Below are positions 63,861-64,000 of a stretch of DNA of 64,000 nucleotides, one piece after another. Origin of the DNA: Chelydra serpentina (taxonomy: Eukaryota; Chordata; Testudines; Chelydridae). A program made the translations under genes and the position numbers. The number at the start of each line of letters is the position of its first letter. Positions within the stretch are counted from its first letter, which is position 1. The stretch spans positions 7,234,001 to 7,298,000 of the forward strand of contig JBAIAC010000001.1 in NCBI GenBank assembly GCA_037349315.1, read 5' to 3'. The notes below the pieces were generated by a model. The model saw only the letters and a list, made by a program, of their open reading frames with translations. It ran no database searches and had not been told where the DNA came from.

Positions 63861-64000
63861 AGAAGTGAAAGATAAATTAGAAATTACAAAAAGAAAAACA
63901 AAGGTTATATGATACTGTTTACAAAGTTTAAATGAATGTGTTTAACATGGGATGTTAAATCTTATCAAGAAATAGTCACAATAAATCAGTCTTTTCACAA

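Overview
This is vertebrate nuclear DNA, almost certainly from a cryptodiran (hidden-neck) turtle. The host gene is recognisable as SPTBN1, with long introns and GT/AG splice sites. The species call rests on the repeats: several copies of a tRNA-derived pol III SINE that I recognise as the cryptodire family, many 5'-truncated CR1 LINEs, and many hAT and PIF/Harbinger DNA transposons of turtle type. Family names come from memory because no database could be searched. Positions, reading frames, splice sites, terminal inverted repeats (TIRs) and target-site duplications (TSDs) were read directly.

Positions 1 to about 41,050 (+ strand) hold the 3' half of SPTBN1 (beta-II, non-erythrocytic spectrin). 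Eighteen coding exons (numbered 1-18 within this window; exon 1 is cut by the window edge) join without a frame break to encode about 1,045 C-terminal residues. These cover part of spectrin repeat 10, repeats 11-17, a variable linker, the PH domain and a basic tail ending at the stop at 37,888-37,890. The exon-14 donor is also a choice point. Reading through it adds 28 residues and a stop at 24,390-24,392, which matches the known PH-less short beta-II spectrin isoform. A 3' UTR of roughly 3 kb follows, with candidate poly(A) signals at 38,946 and 41,028.

The introns are full of insertions, many delimited by exact TSDs. They include hAT elements at 2,181, 10,888, 13,644, 18,269, 19,594, 23,502, 29,468 and 32,080; Harbinger-type MITEs at 13,743 and 29,083; a 1.2-kb solo LTR at 25,640; CR1 fragments at 4,887 and 11,826; and a degraded DIRS-type tyrosine-recombinase retrotransposon (34,039-36,370, minus strand) with a SINE inside it. 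A minus-strand ORF with a signal-peptide-like start (30,081-30,401) lies in one intron and is unexplained.

From 41,050 to 64,000 I see no host gene; this is intergenic DNA downstream of SPTBN1. Its main content is a nested transposon. An outer hAT-like element (52,097-58,606, 8-bp TSD) contains a complete-looking 5.3-kb PIF/Harbinger element (52,877-58,169, TTA TSD). The Harbinger element has an intact DDE transposase ORF on the + strand and, convergent to it, a two-exon Myb/SANT-like protein gene. These are the two proteins known to be needed together for Harbinger transposition. CR1, L2-like, hAT, MITE and SINE copies fill much of the rest.
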